A stretch of 64,000 nt of DNA from Paeniglutamicibacter sulfureus (GCF_030512175.1 NZ_JAULBL010000002.1:1486149-1550148), one strand, 5' to 3'; shown: positions 17,925 through 26,609, counted from the stretch's first letter. A program made the numbers and translations. Notes: generated by a model not told the origin, from the letters alone.

Positions 17925-18740
17925 TCAGGGACGGCGGCGAAATGCACCGAAGCTGCGCCACAGGCCCCAGAGGACTCCCGAGACGCCGGCTGCCTTCAGG
18001 CCGAAGGCAGCCGCCCTGCGCCCGGTTCGGAAGTCGTAGACCGGCCAGTTGCGGTCCTTGGCGTGGCGTCGCAATCTGCGGTCGGGATTAATTGCCACGG
18101 GATGACCCACGGCCTCGAGCATCGGAATGTCGTTGTGGGAATCGCTGTACCCCCAGCATTCGGCAAGATCCAGCCCTTGGTCCCGGGCCAAGATCCGGAC
18201 AGCTCCGGCCTTCGCCGATCCGTGGAGGATTTCGCCGACCAGTTGGCCGGTGTAGAGGCCTTCGATGTGCTCCACGGTCGTCCCGAGCGCTCCACTGAGC
18301 CCGAGCCGCCTTGACATAACCGCGGCAACCTCCAGCGGCGTGGCGGTGACTAGCCACACCCGACGCCCGGCGTGAAGGTGCTGTTCGGCGATCGCGCGGG
18401 TGCCTGGCCAGATTTTCGACTCAATGAATTCGTCATAAATTTCATCCCCGAGCGCAACCATGTCGGCCACGGAGAAGCCTGCGGACAGCAATAGCGCACG
18501 GTCACGGATGGCGTGGATGTCACCGAGGTTCTCTCCCCGGGCGACGAACCGCAACTGTCGAACGGCAAACCACGCCACCTCACGCAGCGTAAATGCCCGT
18601 CTTTGATACATTTTTCGGGCCACTGCAAAGAGCGAAGCACCGCGCATCATGGTGTTGTCTACATCGAAGAAGGCGGCAGACGTGCCCGATGGCGCCGACT
18701 CGTGCCCAGCAAATGTCACGGGGGAAAGGTTGGAGGGCAT
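17925..18740 (-). CDS. HAD-superfamily phosphatase, subfamily IB (SerB-like)
   Basis: 271 residues. Motif I is FFDVDNTMM (nucleophile D26, acid/base D28), motif II LVTATP, motif III the Lys of HGSAKAGAVR, and motif IV GYSDSHNDIPML with the metal-binding Asp. The helical cap between motifs I and II and the overall length fit the actinobacterial HAD-IB hydrolases related to phosphoserine phosphatase; the true substrate is unknown. The C-terminal 30 residues are hydrophobic and Arg-rich and may touch the membrane. ATG 18740 lies 6 bases after a TAGACT hexamer with no Shine-Dalgarno, so it is probably leaderless. It is divergent from the glutaredoxin-like gene. Confidence 0.82.
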   Translation of the reverse strand: MPSNLSPVTFAGHESAPSGTSAAFFDVDNTMMRGASLFAVARKMYQRRAFTLREVAWFAVRQLRFVARGENLGDIHAIRDRALLLSAGFSVADMVALGDEIYDEFIESKIWPGTRAIAEQHLHAGRRVWLVTATPLEVAAVMSRRLGLSGALGTTVEHIEGLYTGQLVGEILHGSAKAGAVRILARDQGLDLAECWGYSDSHNDIPMLEAVGHPVAINPDRRLRRHAKDRNWPVYDFRTGRRAAAFGLKAAGVSGVLWGLWRSFGAFRRRP

Positions 18741-18746
18741 CCAACC

Positions 18747-18752
18747 AGTCTA
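18747..18752 (-). promoter_or_regulatory. -10 element of the HAD gene, leaderless
   Basis: On the minus strand this reads TAGACT, 6 bases before ATG 18740. Confidence 0.5.
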
Positions 18753-18777
18753 TTGCAATCTTTTTTCGCCGGAGCTG

Positions 18778-18783
18778 TAGCGT
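18778..18783 (+). promoter_or_regulatory. -10 element of the glutaredoxin-like gene, leaderless
   Basis: TAGCGT ends 6 bases before ATG 18790. With the element at 18747-18752 it forms a compact divergent leaderless promoter pair. Confidence 0.45.
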
Positions 18784-18789
18784 TGGGTC

Positions 18790-19044
18790 ATGAGCAGCGT
18801 GCAGACCCCGCGGGAAATTACTTTGTTGGTTCGTTCCGGATGCCACCTTTGCAAGGCCGCGGCCGAAACACTCGACGAGGTCACCAGCAGGTTGGATTAC
18901 ACCTGGCAAAGCGTTGACATCGATCAGGACCCGGAACTCTTGGCGCGACATTCGGAAGAAGTCCCGGTGCTGTTGGTAGACGGACGGGTACGGGATTTTT
19001 GGGTGATTGATGCCCAGCGCCTTGAGGCATTGTTGAGCAGCTAG
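18790..19044 (+). CDS. Glutaredoxin-like thiol protein (DUF836 type)
   Basis: 84 residues, a short thioredoxin fold. The redox motif is SGCHLCKAA with C18 and C21 spaced CxxC. The cis-proline loop is EVPVLLVDG near residue 59, and DIDQDPELL precedes it as in glutaredoxin family proteins of the DUF836 group. It probably works as a small disulfide reductant in the cytoplasm, but partner proteins are unknown. It starts 50 bases from the divergent HAD gene and lies immediately upstream of rex, an arrangement I recall as common in Micrococcaceae. Translation is likely leaderless from ATG 18790. Confidence 0.8.
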   Translation: MSSVQTPREITLLVRSGCHLCKAAAETLDEVTSRLDYTWQSVDIDQDPELLARHSEEVPVLLVDGRVRDFWVIDAQRLEALLSS

Positions 19045-19117
19045 GGGCAACGAAGCCGCCGCCTGTCCGCGACACCAAGGGTGATGCGGTGGCATCGGCA
19101 GAACTGGTTGGAAAGAC

Positions 19118-19894
19118 ATGAAGGTATCCAAGGAATTGAGTCAAAGCAGAATGCCCACCGAACACCAACCAGCAAGCAACGAAGCGAAGCTCCCTGCTGC
19201 CGAAATTCCGATTGGGCACGACCTGGATCCCGGCGCATCGGTGGAGCAAACACCCGCGGGTTCACTGGGCAGGATTCTCCCTGAAGCGACCTTGGCGCGA
19301 TTGACCCAGTACCTGCGTGCGCTCGGTGCCATGCAGGCGCGCGGTGAAGCGCGAACCTCGTCTGGCGTGCTGGCCACCGAGGCAGGGGTCAATCCTGCGA
19401 TCCTTCGCAAGGACCTGTCTTTGCTTGGGTCCTATGGAACCCGTGGGGTGGGATACGCGGTGACCGACCTAGTCGAACAGATCTCCAAGGCCATGGGGCT
19501 TTTGAGGCAATGGCGCGTGGCGATCATCGGTGCCGGTAACCTGGGTCGCGCACTTTCCGGATACGGCGGATTCCGAAGCCGGGGATTTGAAGTTGTCGCG
19601 CTGCTGGATTCATCGCCAGATGTGGTTGGCACGACGGTGGGGGACCTGCAGGTCCAAGACATTTCCGACTTGGACGAAATCGTTGCGGCCACGAATGCCA
19701 ATATTGCCGTCCTATCCGTGCCTGGGGCAGCGGCGCAAGATTTGTGCGACATGCTGGTTCAATGTGGTGTTCGAAGCATATTGAGCTTCGCACCCGTGGT
19801 GTTGCAAGTCCCGGCAGGGGTCGTGCTGCGGAAGGTTGATTTGGCCACCGAACTGCAAATCCTTGCCTACCACGCACAAAACCTCGACTCCTAG
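19118..19894 (+). CDS. rex: Redox-sensing transcriptional repressor Rex
   Basis: 258 residues. After a poorly conserved 45-residue N-terminal extension, the winged helix begins LPEATLARLTQYLRAL. VNPAILRKDLSLLGSYGTRGVGY is the Rex DNA-recognition signature. The NAD(H)-binding Rossmann domain has VAIIGAGNLGRALSGYGGF near residue 135, and the C-terminal domain-swap helix ends ILAYHAQN. Rex represses respiratory and fermentative genes when NADH/NAD+ is low, and the cytochrome c cluster lies 1.1 kb downstream. No convincing Rex operator was found in the window. ATG 19118 follows GAAAG; ATG 19151 is an alternative that would shorten the extension. Confidence 0.93.
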   Translation: MKVSKELSQSRMPTEHQPASNEAKLPAAEIPIGHDLDPGASVEQTPAGSLGRILPEATLARLTQYLRALGAMQARGEARTSSGVLATEAGVNPAILRKDLSLLGSYGTRGVGYAVTDLVEQISKAMGLLRQWRVAIIGAGNLGRALSGYGGFRSRGFEVVALLDSSPDVVGTTVGDLQVQDISDLDEIVAATNANIAVLSVPGAAAQDLCDMLVQCGVRSILSFAPVVLQVPAGVVLRKVDLATELQILAYHAQNLDS

Positions 19895-19924
19895 AAATCG
19901 CCCACGGGAACCGGTCTTAAACTC

Positions 19925-19974
19925 AAGTGGTCCGTGGGATGCCACCGTCAACGGCTGAATCCCACGGACCACTT
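19925..19974. terminator. Bidirectional terminator between rex and the convergent membrane gene
   Basis: AAGTGGTCCGTGGGA at 19925-19939 is perfectly complementary to TCCCACGGACCACTT at 19960-19974. The 20-base loop separates two arms placed midway between the two stop codons. Confidence 0.85.
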
Positions 19975-19990
19975 CTTAGCGTTTTGATGA

Positions 19991-20737
19991 TTAGCGGTAT
20001 CCGGCTTTACGTGCTGCCCGACGAGCGGCAATGTACTGGCTGGAGGGACGCAACCAGGCAAACACGACGCCAACCACTCCCAGGACGACGGAAAGGGCTG
20101 TCAGGACCCCGCTGGCAATGCTGAACAACGACAGGACAGCCAGAATCGTCGCGAAGATGCGTGCAACGCCGCTTCCCTTGCGGATCATGTACGCGATCAG
20201 AACGTAAATCAACAAGCCGATCACGGCGAACACGATTGCGGTGGTCTGGATCATGGGAATTGCGTCGGAGACGCTCATGCCAGCAGCCGAAAGCTGTTCC
20301 TCCAATTCGGGGACTGCCCGAAGCTGCTCCATGATCGCGGTGGTGCTCAAACCGAACACCGAGCTCAGCAGGAATGCGACGCCGGCCGCGATGATTGCCC
20401 AGAAGGAGGTGTCCAGTTCCTTGGGTCGATGGGTCGGCATCTGCGGCGGAGCAAAGTTGCCTTGCGGCGGAACGGGGAAGCCGCCGTATGGCTGCTGGCC
20501 GTAGGGCGTCTGCGGCGGCTGCTGACCGTATGGGTTGTTTGCTGGGGCGGGCTGGCCGTACGGGTTGGGGTGCTGGCCGTACGGATTAGTTGGCGGAGTC
20601 CCGTTCTGTGGAGGTTGGCCGTAGGGAGGTTGCCCGGCGGCATTCGGATCCTGCGGTGCACGCTGTCCGTACTGCGGGGGTGCCGGTTCCTGCGATGGCT
20701 TCTCTGGGTTCACGGGATCATTCTCAGGGGTTGACAT
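19991..20737 (-). CDS. Membrane protein with a YGQ/Pro-rich N-terminal domain
   Basis: 248 residues. The first 105 residues are low-complexity Pro/Gln/Gly/Tyr with repeated NPYGQ, QPPYGQ and PYGQQP units. Residues about 110-245 hold four hydrophobic segments, the first IIAAGVAFLLSSVFGLS and the last GVLTALSVVLGVVGVVFAWL, ending in a basic tail. This design is common in actinobacterial DUF4064/DUF4190-like proteins of unknown function, where the Pro-rich part is probably cytoplasmic and disordered. ATG 20737 is supported by AAGGAG spaced 6 bases upstream. It is convergent with rex. Confidence 0.75.
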   Translation of the reverse strand: MSTPENDPVNPEKPSQEPAPPQYGQRAPQDPNAAGQPPYGQPPQNGTPPTNPYGQHPNPYGQPAPANNPYGQQPPQTPYGQQPYGGFPVPPQGNFAPPQMPTHRPKELDTSFWAIIAAGVAFLLSSVFGLSTTAIMEQLRAVPELEEQLSAAGMSVSDAIPMIQTTAIVFAVIGLLIYVLIAYMIRKGSGVARIFATILAVLSLFSIASGVLTALSVVLGVVGVVFAWLRPSSQYIAARRAARKAGYR

Positions 20738-21007
20738 GACCTGCTCCTTTGGTTTGACTAACTACGGCTTACCCTCACGATATCGGTTGAAGATTGCTTT
20801 TCACCCCTCCGAAAGGATGGTTTTCCAATTGGATCGGGACACTCGCCGAAGTCTTTCCTCGGGCCAGGGATCGCACGCCGCCGACGAGGACGCGATGTCG
20901 TTTCCGGTTCAGCAATTGCGCTTTCGGCGCTCGCCATGAGCCTTGTGCGTGGGCAAAATCAAGTGTCCGGTTTAGGTAACGGTACAAAGATTTGAGACAC
21001 TTAAACT

Positions 21008-21670
21008 ATGTCGACTGCCACCGTTCACCTGCTTCGTCACGGCGAAGTGTATAACCCGGACAGGGTCCTCTACGGTCGACTACCGGAATTTCACCTATCC
21101 GATCTAGGCAACCAAATGGCCGAGCGCGCCGCGGAATACTTCACGGGGCAACGGAATGCGGGTGCCAATATCACCCACTTGGTGTCGTCTCCGCTCGTTC
21201 GGGCTCTGGAAACGGCAATGCCGACGTCGCAGGCTTTGGGCCTGGAAATCATGACAGATGATCGCATTATCGAAGCGGAGAACCGCTTCCAAGGGCTTTC
21301 CCAGATCAAGAATCGACTGAGGGAACCAAAATATTGGTCCTATGTCGTCAATCCATTTCGTCCATCCTGGGGGGAACCCTACCGGGACCAGGTGGAACGA
21401 ATGATGACCGCCATTGTTGAACACCGTGATCGCGCGGTGGAACTTGGCGGACGGGGGGCGCAAGCCATTTTGGTCAGCCATCAGCTGCCCATCTGGGTGA
21501 CACGCCGCTCCGCCGAGGGCAGAGCCCTATGGCACGACCCGCGGAAACGCGAGTGCACTCTCACCTCCGTGACTAGCCTGGACTTTGATGGTGAAAGTCT
21601 GGTCGCAGTCCGATATGCAGAACCTAGCGTGGACCTTCTGGCGAACGCTGCGAACATCCCTGGAGCTTGA
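21008..21670 (+). CDS. Histidine phosphatase family protein
   Basis: 220 residues of the phosphoglycerate mutase-like branch. The catalytic phospho-accepting His is in VHLLRHGEVYNP (RHG at residues 10-12). SSPLVRALETA carries the second phosphate-binding Arg, and the second active-site His is in AILVSHQLPIW. It is the first gene of the cytochrome c maturation cluster, as its relative Rv0525 is in M. tuberculosis, so a link to that process is likely but unproved. The substrate is unknown. It ends 4 bases before the TlpA gene and all five genes appear to be one operon. TAAACT directly abuts the ATG, so promoter position is unclear. Confidence 0.85.
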   Translation: MSTATVHLLRHGEVYNPDRVLYGRLPEFHLSDLGNQMAERAAEYFTGQRNAGANITHLVSSPLVRALETAMPTSQALGLEIMTDDRIIEAENRFQGLSQIKNRLREPKYWSYVVNPFRPSWGEPYRDQVERMMTAIVEHRDRAVELGGRGAQAILVSHQLPIWVTRRSAEGRALWHDPRKRECTLTSVTSLDFDGESLVAVRYAEPSVDLLANAANIPGA

Positions 21671-21674
21671 GATC

Positions 21675-22301
21675 ATGAGCGATCCCATCTCGTCCCGAGC
21701 ACAGCGCTTGGGACGACGTAAATTCTTGCGCGCAGCACTGCTTGGTGCCGCCGTGCTGCCGCTGGCAGCGTGTGTGGGGGACGAAGATCCCCTAGCCAAG
21801 CAGGCAAGGGAAGGCAACAACAAGAATTACATTGCCGGTGACGGTTCTGTGGAGGAATACGGTCCAGCTTCACGCACCGAACCCGTAAAGATCAACGCGG
21901 TGGCCTATGACGGAACCACTATCGATTCGGCCACTTGGGCCGGGCAGGCTACTGTCCTGAATTTTTGGTATGCGGCTTGTGCTCCATGCCGGATCGAAGC
22001 CCCGCACATGGTCGAACTCAATGAGGAGTTCAAGGGCAAAGCGGAATTCATCGGCATCAACGTGCGGGATGAGAAGGAAGCGGCAGAAGCCTTTGAGCGC
22101 ACCTTCGGAATCAAATACCCCTCAGTGCAGGACACTCAGGGGACGATCCAACTCGCCATGACCAAATACGTTCCGCTTAAGGCCGTACCGACCACGTTGG
22201 TGCTGGACAAGCAGGGGCGCGTTTCTGCCCGCATTCTTGGCGTTGCCGACAAACCCACACTCAAGGCCCTGATCACCACGGCCCTCTCCGAGTCGTTGTG
22301 A
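21675..22301 (+). CDS. TlpA/ResA-like thioredoxin lipoprotein
   Basis: 208 residues. RLGRRKFLRAALLGAAVLPLAAC combines a twin-arginine-like motif with a lipobox (LAAC, lipidated C33), so the protein is probably exported folded and anchored outside the membrane. The thioredoxin domain begins near residue 70 with redox motif C102-A-P-C105 in FWYAACAPCRIEAPH, and its cis-proline is in VPTTLVLD. In this pathway it reduces the haem-binding Cys pair of apocytochrome c using electrons from CcdA. ATG 21675 is supported by GGAG at 21662-21665. The stop codon overlaps the ccdA start (GTGA). Confidence 0.9.
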   Translation: MSDPISSRAQRLGRRKFLRAALLGAAVLPLAACVGDEDPLAKQAREGNNKNYIAGDGSVEEYGPASRTEPVKINAVAYDGTTIDSATWAGQATVLNFWYAACAPCRIEAPHMVELNEEFKGKAEFIGINVRDEKEAAEAFERTFGIKYPSVQDTQGTIQLAMTKYVPLKAVPTTLVLDKQGRVSARILGVADKPTLKALITTALSESL

Positions 22302-23092
22302 TCGACTCCGTGCTGGCCGGCGCCTTGACGCTACCGGCCCAAGGCAACCAATTTGCTGAGATCATCCAGGACGGTTCACTGATTCTCGCGGTTCCCGTTG
22401 CCATCCTTGCAGGGCTGGTCTCCTTTCTGTCGCCTTGCGTGTTGCCTTTGGTTCCCGGCTATTTGGGGTACGTCACCGGCCTGTCCGGTGCCGACCTCGC
22501 AGATCAAAAGCGCGGCCGTATGGTCACAGGCATCGGCCTGTTCATCCTGGGCTTCACTGCCGTCTTTGTCCTGGCGGGCGTGGTCTTTTCGCAAATCGCT
22601 GCGTGGATGCAATTCGAGGGTGCCTGGATCATCCAGGTCTTGGGCGCGGTAGTGATTCTCATGGGTGTCGTTTTCATGGGTGGCTTTTCCTTCATGCAGC
22701 GCGATGCGAAGATCCATCGGAAACCACCTGCCGGCCTTTGGGGTGCTCCGGTTCTGGGAGTCACTTTCGGCCTGGGATGGGCGCCATGTATCGGCCCTAC
22801 GTTGGCTGCGGTGCTGGCCATGAGCACAGGAATCGACCCAAACCCCGCCAAGGGTGCCTTGTTGACGTTCTTCTACTGCATGGGTCTGGGGCTCCCGTTT
22901 CTCTTCATCGCCACGGCGCTTCGGCGTGGCATGGGGGCCATGAAGTTCTTCCGTCGGCACCAGTTGGCGATCATGCGCTTCGGCGGCGGCATGTTGATAC
23001 TTCTGGGAATCTTGATGGCCACCGGCCTATGGGGTTCCTGGGTTACGCAATTGCAGGATTGGTTCACCAATGAGGTCAGGTTGCCCATCTAA
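22298..23092 (+). CDS. ccdA: Cytochrome c biogenesis thiol transporter CcdA
   Basis: 264 residues with six predicted membrane segments. The two redox cysteines lie in the inverted-repeat motifs SFLSPCVLPLVPGY (C47) and LGWAPCIGPTLAA (C164), the hallmark of CcdA/DsbD membrane domains that pass electrons from cytoplasmic thioredoxin outward. Start GTG 22298 overlaps the TlpA stop by 4 bases and its own TAA overlaps the resB ATG by one, so the three genes are translationally linked. The partner should be the TlpA lipoprotein just upstream. Confidence 0.93.
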   Translation: MIDSVLAGALTLPAQGNQFAEIIQDGSLILAVPVAILAGLVSFLSPCVLPLVPGYLGYVTGLSGADLADQKRGRMVTGIGLFILGFTAVFVLAGVVFSQIAAWMQFEGAWIIQVLGAVVILMGVVFMGGFSFMQRDAKIHRKPPAGLWGAPVLGVTFGLGWAPCIGPTLAAVLAMSTGIDPNPAKGALLTFFYCMGLGLPFLFIATALRRGMGAMKFFRRHQLAIMRFGGGMLILLGILMATGLWGSWVTQLQDWFTNEVRLPI

Positions 23093-24711
23093 TGGCAAAA
23101 AGAGATTCTAAAAAAGATGTAGCGGTCCCGGCCCTCGGTTTCAAGGGCATGCTCCGATGGGGCTGGACCCAGCTCACCAGCATGCGCACGGCGCTCTTCC
23201 TGCTTCTGCTTTTGGCCGTGGCAGCAGTACCCGGGTCGCTTTTCCCACAGCGCTCCATCAACCCGGAGCAGGTGACAACCTACCTGACCAATAAGCCGAC
23301 GACCGGGGAATGGCTCGACCGTTTCCAGCTCTTCGACGTCTATTCCTCGGTGTGGTTCTCGGCAATCTACCTATTGCTGTTCATCTCCCTGGTCGGGTGC
23401 ATCCTGCCGCGCGTAAAAAAGCACGCGCAGGCGCTTCGCACACCGCCACCCAGAACTCCGTCGCGACTTAACCGGTTGCCCCAGAACGGCACCATCGAGA
23501 TCCAGACTGCTGACGAGTCGGGAATCAGCGACGAACAAGTCGTACGGGATATCACCGGGCTTCTCAAGAAGCGTGGGTACCGCTCCGAAGCCAGGCCAGA
23601 GGGTGCCAGCCCATCAGTAGGCGCGGAACGTGGATACAGTCGTGAAATCGGCAACCTGCTCTTTCACATCTCCCTCGTTGGCCTATTGGCCTCGGTTGGA
23701 GTCGGTGGCGCCTTCGGGTACAACGGACAGCGGGTACTCGTTGAGGGGGAGACCTTCGTGAATTCCTTGGTGTCCTACGATTCCTTCAAGCCCGGAACCT
23801 GGTTCCAGGAAGACTCCCTGGATCCATATTCGGTCAAGCTCGACAAGTTCAATATCACCTTTGACCGCGAATCCACGACGCACTTCGGCCAGCCAATCGA
23901 TTTCACGGCCGAGGTCGAGACCCGGCGCAGTCCGGATGCCGAACCTGAGAAGGAAAAACTTCGGGTCAACCATCCGTTGCGCATCGATGGCGCTGACATG
24001 TACCTGGTTGGCAACGGCTACGCCCCCGTCGTTACAGTACGTGACGGCAACGGAGACATCTCCTTCAGCGGTCCCGTGGTCTCGGTGCCCCAGGATGGCA
24101 TGTACACCTCGTTGATGGTCGTCAAGGTCCCCGACGCGAATCCCGAGCAACTTGGATTCCAGGGATTCCTTCTGCCCACGGCCATGACCGATGAGACTGG
24201 GTTTGCAATATCCGGCGACCCGAACGCGATCAACCCGCAGCTGCAGCTGAACTCCTACTACGGGAACCTGGGACTGGATGACGGTACGCCACAGAATGTG
24301 TACGTGCTTGAAACTGACGAGCTCACCGAACTCAACAGTAGAAACCTTGATGCAGGCGGAATTGTCTTGGGTGCCGGGCAGACGTACGAATTGCCCGATG
24401 GAAAGGGCAGCATTTCCTTTGACGGGCTCAAGCGTTTCATTGGCGTGGATATCGCCTATGACCCCAGCAAACGCCCGGTGGCAATCTTTGCTGCGCTTGC
24501 CTTGTTGGGATTGGCCATCTCGCTCTTTACCCCGCGCCGCCGTGCCTGGGTGAAAATCAAGAACTCCGTTGACGGCTCGGGCCGCGAAGAGCGGATAATC
24601 GAATACGGATTGCTGGCCCGTGGTGAAGACCACCGACTTGAATCCGAAGCCAAGGAGCTGCGTAAGCTTCTTGAGCAGCAGTGGCCCGCGAATGCGCGAG
24701 CCGGAGTCTAG
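23092..24711 (+). CDS. resB: Cytochrome c biogenesis protein ResB
   Basis: 539 residues. Hydrophobic segments occur near residues 35-52 (ALFLLLLLAVAAVPGSLFPQ), 85-105 (VWFSAIYLLLFISLVGCILP) and 190-210, followed by a large extracytoplasmic domain (about 215-460) and a last membrane segment, VAIFAALALLGLAISLF. This is the usual ResB/Ccs1 topology. ResB pairs with CcsB/ResC to carry haem across the membrane and attach it to apocytochrome c (system II). ATG 23092 overlaps the ccdA stop. The C-terminal 55 residues are cytoplasmic and charged. Confidence 0.92.
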   Translation: MAKRDSKKDVAVPALGFKGMLRWGWTQLTSMRTALFLLLLLAVAAVPGSLFPQRSINPEQVTTYLTNKPTTGEWLDRFQLFDVYSSVWFSAIYLLLFISLVGCILPRVKKHAQALRTPPPRTPSRLNRLPQNGTIEIQTADESGISDEQVVRDITGLLKKRGYRSEARPEGASPSVGAERGYSREIGNLLFHISLVGLLASVGVGGAFGYNGQRVLVEGETFVNSLVSYDSFKPGTWFQEDSLDPYSVKLDKFNITFDRESTTHFGQPIDFTAEVETRRSPDAEPEKEKLRVNHPLRIDGADMYLVGNGYAPVVTVRDGNGDISFSGPVVSVPQDGMYTSLMVVKVPDANPEQLGFQGFLLPTAMTDETGFAISGDPNAINPQLQLNSYYGNLGLDDGTPQNVYVLETDELTELNSRNLDAGGIVLGAGQTYELPDGKGSISFDGLKRFIGVDIAYDPSKRPVAIFAALALLGLAISLFTPRRRAWVKIKNSVDGSGREERIIEYGLLARGEDHRLESEAKELRKLLEQQWPANARAGV

Positions 24712-24719
24712 GAGACCCT

Positions 24720-25748
24720 TTGGAAAACGACATGCCCACGATCAACGTGGCCCTGGGACAGTACAGCGACTTGTTCATGTTGCTGGCGGCAATTGTCTAC
24801 GCCTCGGCTTTTATCGCCTTCGCATGGGACCTTGCCAAGTCCAGCAAGATGATCCAGGAGATCGATGCAGCAACGCTCGCATCGGAACAGAAGACCTTGG
24901 TTGCGGCCGGTGTCCGGGATGCCCCTCCGGCGGGCGGTTCGTCGAACCCGTTGGTCAATGAATCCATGGACTACACAGCAGCCTCCGCAAAGCGCATGGC
25001 AGCGAAGGTTGCCGTTTCCCTGACTTGGCTGGGCGTGCTGTTGCAGGGCTTCGCCGTGGTTGCCCGTGGCATTGCGGCCGCTCGCGTGCCCTGGGGCAAC
25101 ATGTACGAGTTCCTCTCCACAGGATCCTTCCTGGTGGCCCTGGTGTTTTCGATCGTGTTGTTGAAAAAGGACCTTCGCTTCATGGGCACCTTCGTCATCG
25201 GCCTGGTCACCGTGATGCTGTGCGGCGCCACCATGGGCTTCCCGACTCCCGTGGCCCACTTGGTGCCCGCTCTGCAGAGCTACTGGTTGATCATTCACGT
25301 CTCCATCGCGGTACTTGCCTCGGCCCTGTTCACGATCACCTTCGCCATGAACGTGCTCCAACTCGTGCAACATGCCCGAATGGATGCACTTGCCGCAGGC
25401 AAGAAGGACAAGATGCCGTTCATGCGGTTGGTCCCCGGCGCAGCACCTCTGGAAAACTTTGCTTACCGCATCAATGCGGTTGCCTTCGTGATGTGGACCT
25501 TCACAGTCATGGCCGGAGCGATCTGGGCCGAGGCAGCCTGGGGCCGTTACTGGGGCTGGGACACCAAGGAAGTCTGGAGCTTCGTCATCTGGGTTGTCTA
25601 CGCAGGCTACCTGCACGCCCGGGCAACGGGCGGTTGGACAGGTGCCCGTTCGGCCTGGCTGAGCATCATTGGTTACCTCTGCATCGTCTTCAACTTCACC
25701 ATCGTGAACATTTACTTCAACGGCCTGCACTCGTACGCCGGCATCTAA
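24720..25748 (+). CDS. ccsB: Cytochrome c haem-handling protein CcsB (ResC)
   Basis: 342 residues with about eight hydrophobic segments. The WWD haem-handling motif is AWGRYWGWDTKEVWSFVIW near residue 280, and conserved His residues flank it in membrane segments (LIIHVSIA; YAGYLHARA). It forms the system II haem lyase with ResB. TTG 24720 is the start because AGGAG at 24710-24714, overlapping the resB stop, is spaced 5 bases before it; ATG 24732 lies too far downstream. It is the last gene of the five-gene cluster and is followed by a GC-rich hairpin. Confidence 0.93.
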   Translation: MENDMPTINVALGQYSDLFMLLAAIVYASAFIAFAWDLAKSSKMIQEIDAATLASEQKTLVAAGVRDAPPAGGSSNPLVNESMDYTAASAKRMAAKVAVSLTWLGVLLQGFAVVARGIAAARVPWGNMYEFLSTGSFLVALVFSIVLLKKDLRFMGTFVIGLVTVMLCGATMGFPTPVAHLVPALQSYWLIIHVSIAVLASALFTITFAMNVLQLVQHARMDALAAGKKDKMPFMRLVPGAAPLENFAYRINAVAFVMWTFTVMAGAIWAEAAWGRYWGWDTKEVWSFVIWVVYAGYLHARATGGWTGARSAWLSIIGYLCIVFNFTIVNIYFNGLHSYAGI

Positions 25749-26108
25749 GGCCAGCCCTTGGAGCCCTGTGGCCCCGTACGCGTCAAATGACGGGTACGGG
25801 GCCACCGGCGTTAATGCGCCCGGGGAGAGGCCTCGCGGGCGGATGCAGCAGCCCCAAGCCGCCGGAGGGGCGGGGCTCGGCAACACCGGTGCGGATCTGC
25901 CGCAGGGGAGACTGCCGGAAGCGCCCACTCCATGGCGAAGGTGACCGAGTTCACTGTGCAATATTCTGTGTTCGCCGGTCTTTAGGCAATGAAAGTGGCT
26001 GAACGTGACCGTCGATGGCCGGAATATGCCGCAATTCTAGGTAAATTCACCTAATTGACCGCTCGATTAGGTGGCTGGGTCATCCACTGTTATTGTTGTA
26101 TCTACCGA
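25749..26108. other. Stretch without a gene before the initiator tRNA
   Basis: Apart from the ccsB terminator I see no credible coding region. The inverted repeat TAGGTAAATTCACCTA at 26038-26053, with a further ATTAGGTGG at 26066-26074, lies about 60 bases before the tRNA and could be a protein-binding site. The AT-rich stretch TTATTGTTGTATC at 26090-26102 probably holds the tRNA -10. Confidence 0.5.
25769..25804 (+). terminator. Terminator hairpin after the cytochrome c cluster
   Basis: TGGCCCCGTAC at 25769-25779 pairs with GTACGGGGCCA at 25794-25804, with an inner CGTCA/TGACG stem. There is no T-run. Confidence 0.65.
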
Positions 26109-26182
<74 letters not shown>

Positions 26183-26187
26183 CAAAG

Positions 26188-26225
26188 AAACAGCCTTTGT
26201 TCCCGAATGGGAACAGAGGCTGTTT
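26188..26225 (+). terminator. tRNA terminator
   Basis: AAACAGCCTTTGTTCCC pairs with GGGAACAGAGGCTGTTT around a GAAT loop, with one G-U pair. It begins 5 bases after the tRNA and is followed by a T-rich stretch. Confidence 0.85.
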
Positions 26226-26474
26226 GCTTTAACGAGGATCCCGTCTCGCGGACCAAAATTATAGGGGCCGCTTGGTCAACGGGCGCCGCTTCGTAAGTCA
26301 TCGCGGGCAACGAGAACGTCCCGAACTTTGGAATCCCCACCACAAGGTGCCGGACCCACATGCTCGAGTTCGCCACCGCGCAGGGTCACCAGCCGCTAGC
26401 AGTTGCGTGAAGCGAAGTATTGGGCCGATTGTCGCGACACCAATACCGTTATTAATGAAACTCCAGGAGCAGGC

Positions 26475-26564
26475 ATGCCCTCTGTGCGGACAATGGAAGG
26501 CGCCGCGCGATGGGCGAGTGTGCTGCACAAGCTGGGCTGGATCATCACCGTCAGTGGAAAATAA
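26475..26564 (+). CDS. Possible 29-residue small protein
   Basis: AGGAG at 26465-26469 precedes ATG 26475 by 5 bases. The ORF of 29 codons begins MPSVRTMEGAARWASVLHKL, ends with a Trp-Ile-Ile-Thr-Val-rich segment and stops at TAA 26562-26564. A strong hairpin starts 4 bases later, giving a complete binding site, ORF and terminator unit. The C-terminal half could form an amphipathic or membrane-associated helix. I recognise no homologue. The A/T-rich stretch TTATTAATG about 25 bases upstream could be its promoter. It may still be chance, since a 29-codon ORF is not rare. Confidence 0.4.
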   Translation: MPSVRTMEGAARWASVLHKLGWIITVSGK

Positions 26565-26568
26565 GCAA

Positions 26569-26609
26569 ATGGTCGGATGGCCCACGAAATTCGTGGGCCA
26601 TCCGACCAT
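26569..26609. terminator. Bidirectional terminator, 20-bp perfect inverted repeat
   Basis: Bases 26569-26588 and 26590-26609 are perfect reverse complements around a single A. It lies between the possible small ORF and the convergent membrane gene ending at 26634. Confidence 0.8.
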
